Below, piece after piece: positions 33,408 to 45,465 of a stretch of DNA of 64,000 bases. Source of the stretch: Monodelphis domestica (taxonomy: Eukaryota; Chordata; Mammalia; Didelphimorphia; Didelphidae); the NCBI RefSeq assembly GCF_027887165.1, contig NC_077230.1, forward strand, positions 338,654,322 to 338,718,321. Reading direction: 5' to 3'. The notes below the pieces were generated by a model, which was not told the origin of the DNA, searched no databases, and saw only the letters and a list, made by a program, of their open reading frames with translations. The position numbers were made by a program, and so were the translations under genes. Position 1 is the stretch's first letter, and each line of letters opens with the position of its first letter.

Positions 33408-33752
33408 AGGCAGTTAGGTGATTTAGTAGATAAGAGTCTCAGATCTGGAGTCAGGAAGAACTGAGTTCAAATGTGATCTCAGACATTTACTAGCTATGTG
33501 AACGGGGCAAGTCACTTAACTTCTTCGGGAGAACAAAATGGCAAACTTCTCAGTATCTTGCCAAGAAAATTCCATGGCCAGAAGGAGTGGGGGGAGGGGA
33601 GGGAAAGAATATGATTCTTGTAACCAAGGGAAAATATTCTAAATTGTCAAAATAAATTTTTTTTTAAAAAATTTAAAAAAAGAAAACCCAATGGCCAGTA
33701 TGACCCGTGGGGTCATGAAGAGTCAGTCAGAACTGAATGACTAAACAACAAT
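33408..33752 (+). repeat. RTE-tailed SINE split by L1 tail
   Basis: 'ggcagttaggtgatttagta' to 33580; resumes 'tggggtcatgaagagtcagt' and 'gactaaacaac'. Confidence 0.7.
33581..33680 (+). repeat. L1 3' tail inside a SINE
   Basis: 'aaatattctaaattgtcaaa' plus an A/T tail. Flanks 'aagaaaattccatggcc' and 'aagaaaacccaatggcc' look like its duplication; the split SINE resumes at once. Confidence 0.65.
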
Positions 33753-36060
33753 AAATATTAGCCCTGGTTAATTTATGAGGTGGGAACATATTTTGAATGT
33801 TCACTAAGTAGAAACAAATTCTGGTTCAATAGGAAGTTGACTCAAATTAGCTGAAGAACTGTGTCATGCCTTCTGGGATTTGTATAAAACAATTATATAA
33901 AACCACAGAGCCATTTGGAATGGGGCATTCTAGTGAGTAAGGAACCAGCAGAGAATATTCTTAGACAAATCCCTGAGGAAAAACCACTTAGGGTAGTGGA
34001 AGGAAGAGGAAAATGCTTGGGCTTTTGCCTTTCCTTCTTTCCTCTCCTCCTTGCTTAAAGGGCCTTGTGAGCTTTGAAAGGTCCAGAGGATTTTTTACTT
34101 CCTTCTCATATTCCCATCCACATCCTATCACTATCTCTGGAATAGCTGCATCAAAAGCAGATTCCAGGGCATACAAGAAAAACCAAAAACCACAGAACCA
34201 TATCATATTGAAAGGGAACATCTTGAAGAAGTTGGGTAAAAGATTTCTAGGAGCTATGTTATACCTTTGCCACATGTGCTTTCTAATCTTGAAACCTCTT
34301 TCCTCTGAATGATGTGAAAGAGGTGTGTCACAGACTTTGAAGGGAGAGGCTTTTCTGCCAACTATTCCTACCATACTACCCTATAAACTAATTAAGTAAT
34401 TGACATCAACTGATAATCATGGTAGGAAACATCCTAGTAAGGTTTCATGAGCCTTTAGAAAAACAACTCCTAGCACTTCAGAACTACTCCTGGAACCTTG
34501 AAAAGATGACAAAGCTGAGCTCTTGGGACATGGGACACATTCTGCTCTCCTCCAAGATGAGGGGTCTCTCCAGAGGCTAGTATCTCCATAACAAGCCAAG
34601 GAAAGGAGTCAGCCTTTTTCACTCACCCACGTGGTAGTCCTAATAGAAAATAGAAAGTAGTCTTCAGCCAGGGTCAAGTTGAAGGTGCCAGCCCCTCACA
34701 GGAAGTTCTTGCCACTTTTAAAGACCATTCCTTTTGTCACTTCCTGTGCCTTCCTTCCATTTTACATGGACCAATTATAGCTAAAGCTTTGCTTAGTACT
34801 GCCCAGGGGACAGTCAGTCTGTTTTGATTCATCACTTATTATAGCACATGTGAGTCACCGACTTCCCTATACTTAAGGATAAGTGGGGTGTATACACTTC
34901 TGGTGATTAAATCTAAAAATGGGCAGGGAAGAGTTAATCCTATCTTCACACTATATAAATTATTCTCCTGGTTCTGGTCATGAACTCTTCTAGTATCCAT
35001 AGCTGCAATTGAGATTTTTCTTCCTGATCCCTCTAATTTGACTTTTAATATCAAGGTGTTACTATGGGATTGTTTAAGGGAAAGAGACAAGGGGAAAACA
35101 TCTAAGTTTATTGATGGGAATGGGAGAGGAAGGAGGGTAACAAAGGATTAGGAAAAGTTCTTAATCTTATCCCCAAACCTAAATTCCCTTAATACAATCC
35201 CAATGGCCAATTTATCTAGGCTAAATAAGTTAAGTTCCCCCCAAACAGAACCTCACAAAACAGAGCCCAGGAAATGAGCCAAGATCCCAGAGGTGAAGTC
35301 CAAGGTAGGTCCAGCAGAGAAGGGATGGCTCTTCTTTGGTCTTCTGCCCAGCTGCCAGCAGCCAGTTCAAGCAGGTTTTCTCCTCTCAAGCTGGTATCTC
35401 AAAAAGGGCCAGAAACCTTGTAGAAAGATGGAAATCTCAGCTACTCCCAAAGCTTCCCCCAGAAGTCTGGTTTCAGTTGGGACCTTAGAATCTTGACCCA
35501 GGCTCCCATGTGATTCTGTGTCACATGTCCCTGTCAGTCAAATGCAGTTCATTTTGCAAAATCATTTTGCAATCTTCCTTTACTTCCTACAAAGATCATG
35601 TATACATTTAGAGTTTATAATGTCATATACATCCTAATTAAAGCTTCATTATGTCTTTTATGAGCACTGAAGTGAGAAACCTGTTAACACCTGCTACCAA
35701 CTGCCTGAATGGTAGCTAGCACCCCATTATGCAAGACAGAATTTATTCCTTTCAAATAAGCTGCTTCTTGGAATTAAGAGGGGAATGTTATGTTTCTTCT
35801 CTCATTAAGCTAGAAATGCTTAAATTTAGAAAAATGTTAAATTGATAAAAAATTGTTTCTAGCACATTAGAAAATACAGCAGACACACAGCCATTTCTTT
35901 TCTCCTTGAAAAAACATTCACTTGCTCACAAATTCCAGGCTCTTCTCCTTTTCTTTGGGTTTTGCTGCTCCAATCACCATCATCATCTTCTTCTGTGTGA
36001 AGTTGTTTGCACATCTCAGAAAGTCCAAGTGTTTCTTTACTTCTAAAGTGAAGTGAAGGG
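33753..36060. other. Unassigned 2.3 kb, possibly LTR-derived
   Basis: No SINE or LINE seen. Parts around 34680-35560 have an LTR-like feel but termini and duplications were not found. Contains the 35785 repeat. Confidence 0.3.
35785..35895 (+). repeat. Unclassified repeat, copy 1
   Basis: About 100 bp matching 38250-38345: 'gtttcttctctcattaagct' and 'aaattgtttctagcacatta'. No family recognised. Confidence 0.5.
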
Positions 36061-36500
36061 GCAGCTAGGTGGCAGAGTAGATAGAGTGCCAGGCTTGGAG
36101 TCCAGAGGACCAGGGTTCAAATGTGACCTCAGACACTTCCTGGCTGTTGTAAAATAGAGATTTGAACCCTAGACTTCAAACCCCAGAAGTCCTTGGTATT
36201 TCCCAGAATTCCCTATAATCTCACCTGGGCGAAATCACAAGGAGCATTTAACTGGCAGAAACACCTACTTCACTCTCTTCCATTTCAATGATGTGGTGGT
36301 TAAGCTAAGCGCGGGGGTTTTGAATGGACTAATCAGCCCTAGGCATGTGGTTTTCTATTTCGTTTCCTTAATTCTAATAATTCTTAATAAACCTCATAAA
36401 ATATAATACTTTTATTACTAGAGACAAATTTTAATTTACACTGTGTGACTTCTGAGCAAGTCACTTAACCCCATTTGCAAAACAAAAAGTAAAGTTTGAA
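36061..36500 (+). repeat. WSINE1-like SINE split by solo LTR
   Basis: 'ggcagctaggtggcagagta' to 36147; resumes at 36445 with 'gtgacttctgagcaagtcac'. Confidence 0.75.
36148..36440 (+). mobile_element. Solo LTR inside a SINE, ~290-bp type
   Basis: TGTAAAATAGAGATT ... AATTTACA, 293 bp, flanked by 'ctgt' (36144-36147 and 36441-36444). It splits a WSINE1-like SINE exactly at its 'agctgtgtgac' motif, so both ends are well fixed. The terminal 'taataaacctcataaaat' block matches the copy at 13612. Confidence 0.75.
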
Positions 36501-37384
36501 AAAACTTAAAGTGAAATATAGCAGTGAGAAACAGCATACCCTCGTTGTACTGTAGACCACTGTTTAATGAACCCCTAGTCTTTTACAAGGATTCCTGCCT
36601 TCGCATTCTGACCCGAAGTTAGCACTTTGTTGAATTCCATCAGTTACTTTCTACATCAGCTTCATGTTACTTTAGTCACATAACGAATAGAAGATTCGAA
36701 TGGGCCTAAGAACTTGTAAGCAACACTTACTTGTCCTAAGTCTCTTGTGAGAAGGCACGTAATGCTTGTTTCCTTTTTTCTTCCCAAAGAAAATATGAAT
36801 CTTCTGAGAAATGTCTTAGTTTAAACAAAGTAACCCTTTGGTGGGGGGCTTTGGCTGAGGTATCTTTTCTAAACATTTCTCTTTCATTAATCTGATGTGT
36901 TACACTCTTTCCACTGGCAAACCTCATATACATCCTTAGCACACTAAGAATTCAATATGTCCAGGTAATTATCACAGTATCACAGGGATTGAATTCCTAT
37001 ACATTCAGAATATGCATCAGAATTCAATATTTCCAGAGTAAAATCCCAGTGTCACAGGTAATTATCCCATAGTACTGTTTACAGGAAATCCATATTAATA
37101 TTGTATGGAATAAATTTAGCATGATACAAACTATCACTTTACAGAACTACTTCAATAACTAAATGTCAAAATTACAAGCAGCTTTCATTATATCCATATA
37201 TACCAATTATCCACGCATATCATCAGTGCATTAACATATAAAAATAAGACGGTACAGAAAAAGTGCTGTATAATTAACTGGTATATATAACACCAGAATA
37301 AGCTTTACATGTTCTAACCATATTGAGAATTTTAGGTGAAGTTATGAGGCTTTAGGAAGGATATTGAAGAAAGCTGGAGAATTA
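36501..37384. other. Unassigned AT-rich segment
   Basis: No feature recognised; 'aattcaatat' with 'tcacagg' text recurs loosely at 36950-37060. Confidence 0.35.
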
Positions 37385-37562
37385 TTAGAAGGGGATGGCA
37401 GGCCCAGAGACAGAAGCTCCTGGATTCAAATCTGGCCTGAGACACTTCCTAAATGTGTGACCCTGGGCAAGTCATTTAACCCCAATTGCCTGGCCCTTAC
37501 CATACTTCTAGAAGCCTTTGAACTGATCCACTCTATGGCAGAAGGTAAAGATTTTTAAAAAC
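37385..37562 (+). repeat. WSINE1-like SINE, 5' worn
   Basis: 'gattcaaatctggcctgaga' to 'ggcagaaggtaaagattt'. Confidence 0.65.
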
Positions 37563-37654
37563 TGGGGGATGAGGAACGATTAAAATGATGAATGCCCTTT
37601 GGTTTCACGCCTAGCAAAACTAGTTGAAGGAAATTGGAATGTTTAACATATAAA

Positions 37655-37775
37655 TGAAAAGGAGGGGGTGGGAGTGGGGTGAATATGGTAGCTAGCTTTC
37701 TTCAAGTCTTTGAAGGACTTTCATGTGGCAGAGAGATTAAACTTGCTCTCTGTGCAGAAGCATATTTTTAAATCC
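37655..37775. repeat. CR1/L3-like fragment, opposite orientation
   Basis: 'gctagctttcttcaagtctt' and 'gattaaacttgctctc' look like the complement of the 10.4-kb text. Confidence 0.3.
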
Positions 37776-38789
37776 CCTTTTTAGTTCGGCTGAAACTATT
37801 AAGAAATAAATATTTCTTTATCCTAAAGTACCTTTTCAGACTTTTCCCTTTGGTAAAATGTACAAAGGTCAAGAACAAAAGCTAAGATCCTAGGGAAATG
37901 GATTAAGATTAATAACCAAACCTAGAACAAAAATGATTTCTTGCTAGTTAAGATAATTCCTTTCTCCATTCCCTGAAAGGATGAGAGTTATGATCCACCT
38001 AAGGGAAGTATCTTCCTTCCCTATTTTGAAAGGATTAGGACACTGATCCCTAGGAGGGGGTTCCTTTGATTGCATTAGGAGAAGAGCAAATTATTATTGT
38101 TCTATTAGATGGAATAGAAAGTTAACCCCAAACAAGATTTTAACCTATTTTGATATTTGACCGTTTCTTCTTCAAAATTCTTATAAATGATACCTCAAAT
38201 TGCCTTGAGTTAGAGGAATGTCCAAGAGCATAGGATGAGGGTTGGGAGAGGGAACACCATGTTTCTTCTCTCATGAAGCTAGAAATACTTCAATTTAGAA
38301 AAAATATTAAATTGAGGGAAATTGTTTCTAGCACATTTGTATCTAAAACACAGGGGCATTTTTTTTTCTTGAATACTTGGAAGAAGAATCTAGGGTAAGT
38401 ATAAGATAATGTCTGGCTTTCTCATCTTCTCTGCCACAAATTCTGAGGTGGAATGATCACTTGGCCCAAGGCTCTCATCATTTCCACACCAGTAACCAGT
38501 TTCTACAAATTGCTCAGAATCGAGTTCAAAACAGCAGGTCTCATTGTTGCTTCCTCCCTTTTTGGAGAAGGAAATTATCATTAAATGCTCTGCGTGACCA
38601 AGACCATGCTCTCTCATAAAGGAAGACAGAATTTAAAAGAGTAAAGCTAGAGAAAAAAAGAACTTCTGACCAAAATCATGGCCTAATTCCTAAATCCTTG
38701 CCATTTAACAAGCTATTGGGAGTATTTTGCCTAATTGACTTTGAACAAAATAACAAGGATCAAAAGGGATCATTAATAATCATCAGTCA
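37776..38789. other. Unassigned segment
   Basis: Only the unclassified repeat at 38250-38350 was noted. Confidence 0.35.
38250..38350 (+). repeat. Unclassified repeat, copy 2
   Basis: 'gtttcttctctcatgaagct' and 'aaattgtttctagcacattt', same orientation as copy 1, 2.4 kb away. Confidence 0.5.
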
Positions 38790-38865
38790 TAGCATCTCAG
38801 AGTTGGAAAGAATCATAGTAGCTATTTAGACCATTCTTCCAAAAGAGTATACTTTACAACAAAGC

Positions 38866-39156
38866 AGTTTAGATGGTACAGTGGATTGAGCACTAGGCTT
38901 GGAGTCAGTATTCACCTCTTTCTGAGTTCAAATCCATCCTCAGACACTAGGTGGCCCTGGGGTGGGCAAGCCACTTAACCTTGTTTTCACACTATCTAAG
39001 TGGCCCTGGGCAAGTTACTTAACTCTCTTTGCCTCAATTTCCTCACATGAAAAATAAGCTGGAAAAATAAATGGCAAACCACTCCAGTATCTCTGCCAAG
39101 GAAATCCCAAACATGGCCATGAAGAGTTGGATTCAATTGAAAAATGACTAAACTAC
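38866..39156 (+). repeat. RTE-tailed SINE
   Basis: 'atggtacagtggattgagca' to 'gaaaaatgactaaac'; an internal segment around 'gtggccctggg' appears twice (38952 and 39000). Confidence 0.7.
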
Positions 39157-39159
39157 TGA

Positions 39160-39262
39160 TCTGACAAGAGGTCATCTAGGCTTTACTTGAAGTCCCTCAG
39201 TGAAGGAGAACTCACTACCTCCCTCTAGGCAGATAATTCCATTTTTAGACCACTGTGATTAT
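39160..39262. repeat. CR1/L3-like fragment
   Basis: 'acttgaagtccctcagtgaa' and 'ggagaactcactacctccct' parallel the 10.3-kb relic; its left part is at 38790-38865, split by a SINE. Confidence 0.35.
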
Positions 39263-39287
39263 TAGTGTGTTCTTCAGCAAAACCATA

Positions 39288-39695
39288 TGATGATCTACTG
39301 TGGAAGACTTAGCTACTCTCAGCAATACAATGATCCAGGAAAATTCTGAAGGACTCATGACAAAGACTGCTATCCACCTCCAGAGAAAGAACTGTTGGAG
39401 ATGGATGCAGATGAAAGCATACAATTTTTCACGTTAGTTTACTTATGGTTTCATTTGGGGGTTTTGATTTTATATGGGCATTCTCTTACAACAATGCCCA
39501 ACATGGAAGTATGCTTTGCATGACAATACATGTATAACCCACACCAAGTTGCTTGCCACCTCTGAGAGGAGGAAGGAAAGGAAGGAGAGAGACAATTTGG
39601 ATATTATGATTTTGGAAAATGTGTTGAAATTTGTTATTACATGTAATTTCCTTAAATATAAAAATAACCTTTGAATAAAATTTTAAATTACTTTT
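39288..39695 (+). repeat. L1 3' region
   Basis: 'ctcagcaatacaatgatcca', 'ccacctccagagaaagaact' and 'tttgggggttttgattttat', ending in AATAAA and A-rich text. Sister of 26960-27420. Confidence 0.75.
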
Positions 39696-39724
39696 TTTTA
39701 AAGAAAGTTTGTTCTTTTATCAAG

Positions 39725-39965
39725 CCAGATATGAGGAAGTAGAGGGGAGAGCTTAGAGGAAAGAGAATGAAATGAGTTTGAGATGCTTATATGGCATTGA
39801 GGAGATGTACAATAGGCAGTCTTATGTAGGAGTAGAGTTTAGGAGAGACCTGATTTGGGGATCACTGGCATAAATATAATGGTTGGTTATAAGACAGAAA
39901 GTATAAAGAGAGGACATAGAAGGCCTAGGACAGAACCTTGGTATTTACCAACACATAACAGATTG
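39725..39965 (+). repeat. L2 LINE relic
   Basis: 'gatttggggatcactggcat' and 'aggcctaggacagaacctt' match the L2 internal 3' region. Confidence 0.5.
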
Positions 39966-39984
39966 GATATGGACGATAATCCCA

Positions 39985-40145
39985 CAAAGGAAACGGAAGC
40001 AAATGCTATTGATTTTATTGCTCCCATTTTATGACAGCTGAGAAAGATTCCATGACTTTCCCAGGATCACACTGCTAGCAAGTTCTAGATAGGGGATTTA
40101 GTCACAGATTTCCTTAACTCCAACTCTAGCTCTAAGTCCATTTCT
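39985..40145 (-). repeat. MIR-like SINE
   Basis: 'gctcccattttatgacagct' and 'cccaggatcacactgctagc'. Confidence 0.55.
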
Positions 40146-41029
40146 CTTATTTCAGGTTTTTGGAGGCATTCTATTAATCCCTGGCAATATTTCAGTTATT
40201 TCTGATCATGTTAGTGGCTGCTTCCCCACAGCCCAATGTAGCTGCTAATTTCTTCATATTTGTGGTTGTGTTTATGAATTGGTTTGACCAGAAGACAAAT
40301 AAAAAATACAAAATACCCCCTAGTGCCAATCTTCTAGAGATGAGCCATTCTATGCCTAGTTAGGCTCACCCACACTTCTAAGTTTAGAGACTCTTTCAGG
40401 ACCAGTCAGAACTAATGCTTTACTGCCTAATGTAGCATTCAGAGCCCAGGGTCATCTCCATGCTCTGAAGATGAATCAGACTCATGTGGAAGATTTCCTA
40501 CCACCGTGGAGGATTAAATACTATATTTCAAAATGCTGAAGCCCAACATTTTGCTATTTGATATTTTCATAAAGGAAAATAACCAACAGGATGAAATAAG
40601 ATATTCTTTTTGATGTTGAGTATTCTGCCATATTCCAATCAGCTTAGCATGGCTCTGTGTTTTAAGGCAGGAGGGATGAAAATAAATTCCTAAGACAAAA
40701 TAAAGGGTTTATGGGAGACAGTGAGTGCTCCTCAGTCAATGAGATGCAATAACTAAGTCATGTTCAAGCTCTGACAACACTGGAGGTTCGAGTAGGCAAG
40801 GCCTAGGGTGAACTATTTCTGCTGAAATATTTATAGCCCCTGAGACAGAGTCTGATTTACAAGCTGGAGGTCATGATCTCACAGAACTTTCTATGAAAGT
40901 TCATAAAACAGGGCCTCTCTGAAAAGCCATTATTTGCTTCTGGCAATGAAAAGAATTGTAAGCAATACTCTAAATGATTATATGCTACTCAACCTCATAA
41001 GCGTTCTTCTCATTTAACTTAATGTAATT
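40146..41029. other. Unassigned unique-looking segment
   Basis: No repeat recognised; mixed composition. Confidence 0.45.
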
Positions 41030-41212
41030 CACAGGATCAAAGATTTGCAGCTGTCAGGGATCTTAGTGATCACTTCCCATTTTACAGATGAGGAAACTGA
41101 GGCTGAGAATTGTTGGGTAATTTGTCTATAGTCACATAGCCATTTAGCTGAGGCAGGGTTTGAACTCAGGTCTTCCTACCAAGTCCTGTCCTTTATCCAT
41201 CACATAGCTATA
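41030..41212 (-). repeat. MIR-like SINE
   Basis: 'cattttacagatgaggaaac' and 'ggtttgaactcaggtcttcc'. Confidence 0.65.
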
Positions 41213-41391
41213 AGTCCACCTGTCCCCACCTTGCTGACTTCTCTTTTTCCTCCATTTTCCTTCTCTTCTTTCCTCCCTATTTATTTTCCCCCATGAGGTC
41301 TTTCAAAGATCACAAAAATTTTCAAGAAAGAATGAACAATGAGCATTTATCTCATTAGTTTGCTACAGTAAACCCTTTGGATAGAGAGGAA

Positions 41392-41815
41392 ATGTTGCCT
41401 ATTGAGTAGAACACTGGCCTTAAAGACAGGAAGACCAACACCTGGATTCAAATCCTGCTTCAGGTTACTAGCTGGGCAAGTCACTTAACCTTTCTTAGTC
41501 TCAATTTCCTCATCTGCAAAATGGGAATGGTGAGGTAGTACAGTGGAGAGAGTGCCAAGCCTGAAGTCAGGAAGACTCATCTTCCTGAGTTCAAATGTGA
41601 CCTCAGATTCTTACTAGCTCTGTGACTCTGGGCAAGTCATTTAACCCTGTTTGCCTCAGTTCCTCATCTTTTAAATGAACTGGAAAAGGAAATGGCAAAT
41701 CACTCCAAAATCTTTGCCAAGAAAACCTCAAGTGGGGGTAGCAGTCAGTACTAAAAAACAACTGAACAACAACAATAATAAACAATATGCACATCTTAAA
41801 GTGCTATATAATTAT
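41392..41815 (+). repeat. MAR1-like SINE, host of an RTE-tailed SINE
   Basis: 'ctcatctgcaaaatgggaat' ends the left part; 'catcttaaagtgctatataa' follows the inner SINE. Confidence 0.6.
41530..41775 (+). repeat. RTE-tailed SINE
   Basis: 'tgaggtagtacagtggagag' to 'aacaactgaacaacaacaat'; lies inside an older MAR1-like SINE. Confidence 0.75.
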
Positions 41816-41819
41816 CTGT

Positions 41820-41950
41820 CAGTCAATAAAAGTTTATTAAGCACCCATTATGTGCCAAGCACTGTGCTAAGTGCTGGGGATGCAAGGAGAGGACAAAGAC
41901 AGTCTGATGAGAGACAGCAGGGAAATTCCTATCTATAAACAAGCTTTTTA
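41820..41950 (+). repeat. L2 fragment
   Basis: Well preserved: 'tatgtgccaagcactgtgct' then 'aagtgctggggatgcaa'. Confidence 0.6.
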
Positions 41951-42147
41951 CAGAATAGATTGAAGACAATCAATGTGGGGAAGGCATTAGAATTGAGGAA
42001 GCCTGAGCTCAAAGTCTGAGGAATCTTTCTTGGCACATATCCCCATGAAAGACCAGGAATGTAGCTAACAGAAAATAGACAATGACCTTGTTTCCTGGGC
42101 TCAGCTTTTATGCTAACTAAGATTCATTTTAAAATTTTTTAATTAGA

Positions 42148-42366
42148 AAAAACTTATCTTTTGTCTTAGTATAGATTCTAATACAGAAGATAAGTATTTT
42201 AATTTAAAAAAATAGTATCAATTCTAAGACAGAAGAGTGGCAAGGACTAGACAATCAGGATCAAGTGACTTGCCCAGGATCACACAGCCAGGAAGTATCT
42301 GAGGTCAAATTGGAACCCAGATCCTTCTGACTCCAGGCCTGGCACTATCTTCTGTACTACCTATCT
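42148..42366 (-). repeat. WSINE1-like SINE
   Basis: 'tatcaattctaagacagaag', 'cttgcccaggatcacacagc', ending 'actacctatctgc'. Confidence 0.6.
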
Positions 42367-42369
42367 GCA

Positions 42370-42655
42370 CTAGATTTTTTTTTTTTTGAGAAAACAAGAT
42401 GCTTTATTCCCAGCCTTTGGTGCAGTGGGTCACCAGGCAGTCCCCCCCAACCTTTCCTCCAGGTCTTCTTTCTGGTCACGTGCAATGGGCAGTGTTAGGG
42501 CAGAGACTCTTCTAAGGGGCAGTAGCTGGTGTAGGGCAGTAAGGACACTAATTTAATGGAAGGTGGACCTCTCTGAGAGCTCCAAGCCCGCCCCCTCTGG
42601 TGTCCTAGGAGAGATCTTCTCCATACCCCAACCAGAGGCTCCCACGTGGGAGCCC
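42370..42655 (-). pseudogene. Possible retrocopy of an mRNA 3' end
   Basis: On the - strand a GC-rich 270-bp stretch ends with 'gggaataaagcatcttg' (AATAAA) about 15 bases before a run of A (T run 42371-42383 on +). That is the layout of a retrotransposed mRNA 3'UTR. 'agattcatttt' occurs at 42120-42130 and again at 42656-42666 and could be the target duplication, with the SINE at 42148-42366 lying in the tail. Parent gene not recognised. Confidence 0.45.
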
Positions 42656-43147
42656 AGATTCATTTTCGTAGCAGTTGCAAAGCATGTTACAAATACTAAA
42701 GGAAAGAAATTCACACAAGTCAATTAGATTTTTGTTTGGCAGTCATTTTGGAGCAAATGAGTTTTGGGCATAGGACTTCCAACAGGGAACCACGTGGACT
42801 TTCTAGCCCCAAGCTAGAGTTTGCTTTCTGATAGAGACAGGATCCTTAGTGGCCAAGTAATAAACTTGTTTGGGTGGTGGGTTTTTGTTTGTTTGTTTTT
42901 TAATGGAATTAAACTTGACAGTTTTAGTTACCTTTGAGTATCTCCAGCCTGTGTACCAAAGAGTTTGGTTCCCTGGGTCAAGGACTCCTTTTTTAAAGGG
43001 AAAAGTCTATTCTTAACCAAAATTCTAAAAGAAATAGATTCTTTTTAGTGGAAAAAAAGGAAAAAGAAAAGTCAGGAGTTGTTTTCCCTCTTTCTCTAGA
43101 ACAGTTCTGCCCCTGGTTCAATGTGGGGGTTATGTCTTTTATCTAAG

Positions 43148-43632
43148 TGTTGTAGTAAAGAAAGTCTTGAGACTTCAAAATAAAGGGGCCTGGGAAGAGT
43201 CCATTCATACTTGCATAAGGAAAAGATAGGATGGAAGTTAAAGATTAGCTGAAGCCAGAAAATAGGAGCAGAAACGCAATAACCAGATGCCCAGGGGAGC
43301 TACCCCTGGCAGTGGCCAGCAGTGGCCATGATGGAACAGTGCCTTACAGCAGAAGCCTTAGATTACAAGAGATAAGCAAGAAAAAGGCCTGAAGGAACAA
43401 TGCAAACCCCACATAATATAGGAGTGGTGAATTGCCTCTCTGTGCATGCTTTGGTCACGTATACTCCTAATGTGTAGTCTGCTCTTCTGACTAATGGGCT
43501 GGATATGTCAAAGATTATTCCAGGTTTATGGGGTAAATGTTTTATTACTCCTTTTCTTTCTCTGCTATTTCATTAATTATCTTTGCTTTGAACCAATTAT
43601 GTCTTCTGGCTGACAAATAAAAGTAAATTCAT
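43148..43632 (+). mobile_element. Possible solo LTR, family B
   Basis: Starts near 'tgttgtagtaaagaaag' and ends near 'acaaataaaagtaaattca'. Its middle (about 43425-43500, 'gaattgcctctctgtgcatg' onward) is repeated at about 45845-45930. LTR nature is inferred from length, ends and the late AATAAA. Confidence 0.35.
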
Positions 43633-44578
43633 TGATGGGTGCTTGTGAGCTATTGGTTTCAAGTAGATGCAGACCCACTGGGCCACAATTGCGGCCATCT
43701 GGCAAAACATTGTCTTAGGGAGCCACTCTGTGAGTTGGGGGTGCTTCCAGGTGCACAAAGATAATACCAGCATATGACTAGACATGATAAGTGCATTAGA
43801 GGAGTGGAAACTGCCCTAACCACACACTTTGTAGATATTTACCCTATATCTGTGCTTCTCATATCTTTATATTCTAGTTGCAACGTGTACTGTTATATAT
43901 AACCTCCCAGTGTTCGACAGGAAGAGGCTATCTTCTGCAGGTTTCCAGAACTGTAGGCACCAAAGAAAGACAGAAGCGTGGAGTGGGAAAGGTTTGGGAT
44001 AATTATAAAAGAAGTTGTCAAGAGTCCCACTGTTATGAACTCTGGGAACATTTTTTGTAAGTCAAGAGCAGTACTTTGCATCTCTGGACATTCTGGGGTT
44101 TGAACTTGCAGCATAGTCTCTTCAGGTGTCCATTCTTTCAGTTTGGCTGGGACTATAAGGGGTGCGGATACAACAAATAGATCCTCCTTTCCCAGCCAGC
44201 TCATGGAGGTACAGATTGATTGATTTACCCCCTTCCCTCTAACTTCCAGCTATATCATTATTATTTTATTCTTCATTGTATTAAAAATTCCACTTAATCT
44301 ATATGTGAGCAAATGGTATGTGGTGGGGAGAATGAGGCAGAAGTGTCCTGACAAAGGAAAGTAAGAGATTAGTAGATTCTGGGGGGAGGGGCAAAATAAG
44401 CCAAAGGCATAATGAGAATTCTAATAGAACTATCCTTTCCCCAAACTCTGGACAGAAACCTAATAATGAAGATAACTAGGAATAATGACTGAAGCTATCT
44501 AGACATGTGAAGGGTCACTGAGGAGGTAGGACCTTAGGTCCATAGACTACTAGGTCCTACTTAGCACTGAGGTTCTAG
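43633..44578. other. Unassigned segment
   Basis: No repeat, RNA gene or exon recognised. Confidence 0.4.
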
Positions 44579-44802
44579 TGTTGTTATTCAGTCAAGTCTG
44601 ACTCTTCCTGACCCTATTTGGGGTTTTCTTAACAAAGCTACTAGAGTAGTTGTCCAGTTTCTTCTCTAGCTCATTTTACAGATTAGGAAACTGAGGCAAA
44701 TAGGGTTAAGTGACTTGCCCCAGGTCACAGTCAGTAAATGTCTGAGGCCAGATTTAAATTCAAGAATAAGTCTTCCTCATTCCAAGCCCAGTACCACATA
44801 CA
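44579..44802 (-). repeat. RTE-tailed SINE
   Basis: 'tgttgttattcagtcaagtc' to 'attccaagcccagtaccaca'. Confidence 0.7.
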
Positions 44803-44847
44803 ACAACATCTTGTTCATACATTTGTAGCAGAATAAGCCTAGAGTCA

Positions 44848-45053
44848 TGTTGGTGAACCTATGGCACATATGCCAAAGGGGGCTGCTCCCCTCCCCTTCT
44901 CCACACACATTTCTCACTTCACCTGCCCCTCTGCCCAGCAGCCCAATGGGAGCACTTCCTCCCTCTCCTTTCTGGAGTAAGGCGGGAGCCTCATATTTGT
45001 TGTGAGGGTTGTAATTTGGGCACTCGGTCTCTAAAAGATTCATCATCACTGGA
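44848..45053. mobile_element. Non-autonomous hAT element, copy 2
   Basis: Same element: 'ttggtgaacctatggcac', 'ctgcccagcagcccaatggg', 'gggcactcggtctctaaa', ending 'gattcatcatcactgg'. Confidence 0.65.
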
Positions 45054-45369
45054 GAGAATTCACTAGCTATTAGTCCACCCAGAAATAGAACACTAAATAG
45101 CAATTTCAGCCAAATACCCCCTCTCACCCCTAAGGCATTGCCCCACTGTATGTGGGAGAGGACTTTGTATAGCTACTCCTATATATGTTTGATTACTTTC
45201 TTAAATTTTATTTCTTATTGTGAATTTTAACAACCATCAATAATTACAAACTTTTTTCATATGAAAGAAAAAGATTGATCGCTCTCAGAGGGCAGGAATC
45301 ATATCTTGTCTGAGGAGGTGGTCCAGGCAAGAGCATTATGGAATCTTCAGAACCACAGATGAGAGCTGG

Positions 45370-45465
45370 GATTATCTTTTGCCTTTCTTTGTATTCCCTG
45401 AACTTTTCACCTAGTGCTTGGCACATAGTAGGCATTTAATAAATATTCTTTAGTTGACAATGTTA
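45370..45465 (+). repeat. L2 3' end
   Basis: 'tttgcctttctttgtattcc' and 'tagtaggcatttaataaata'. Confidence 0.5.
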
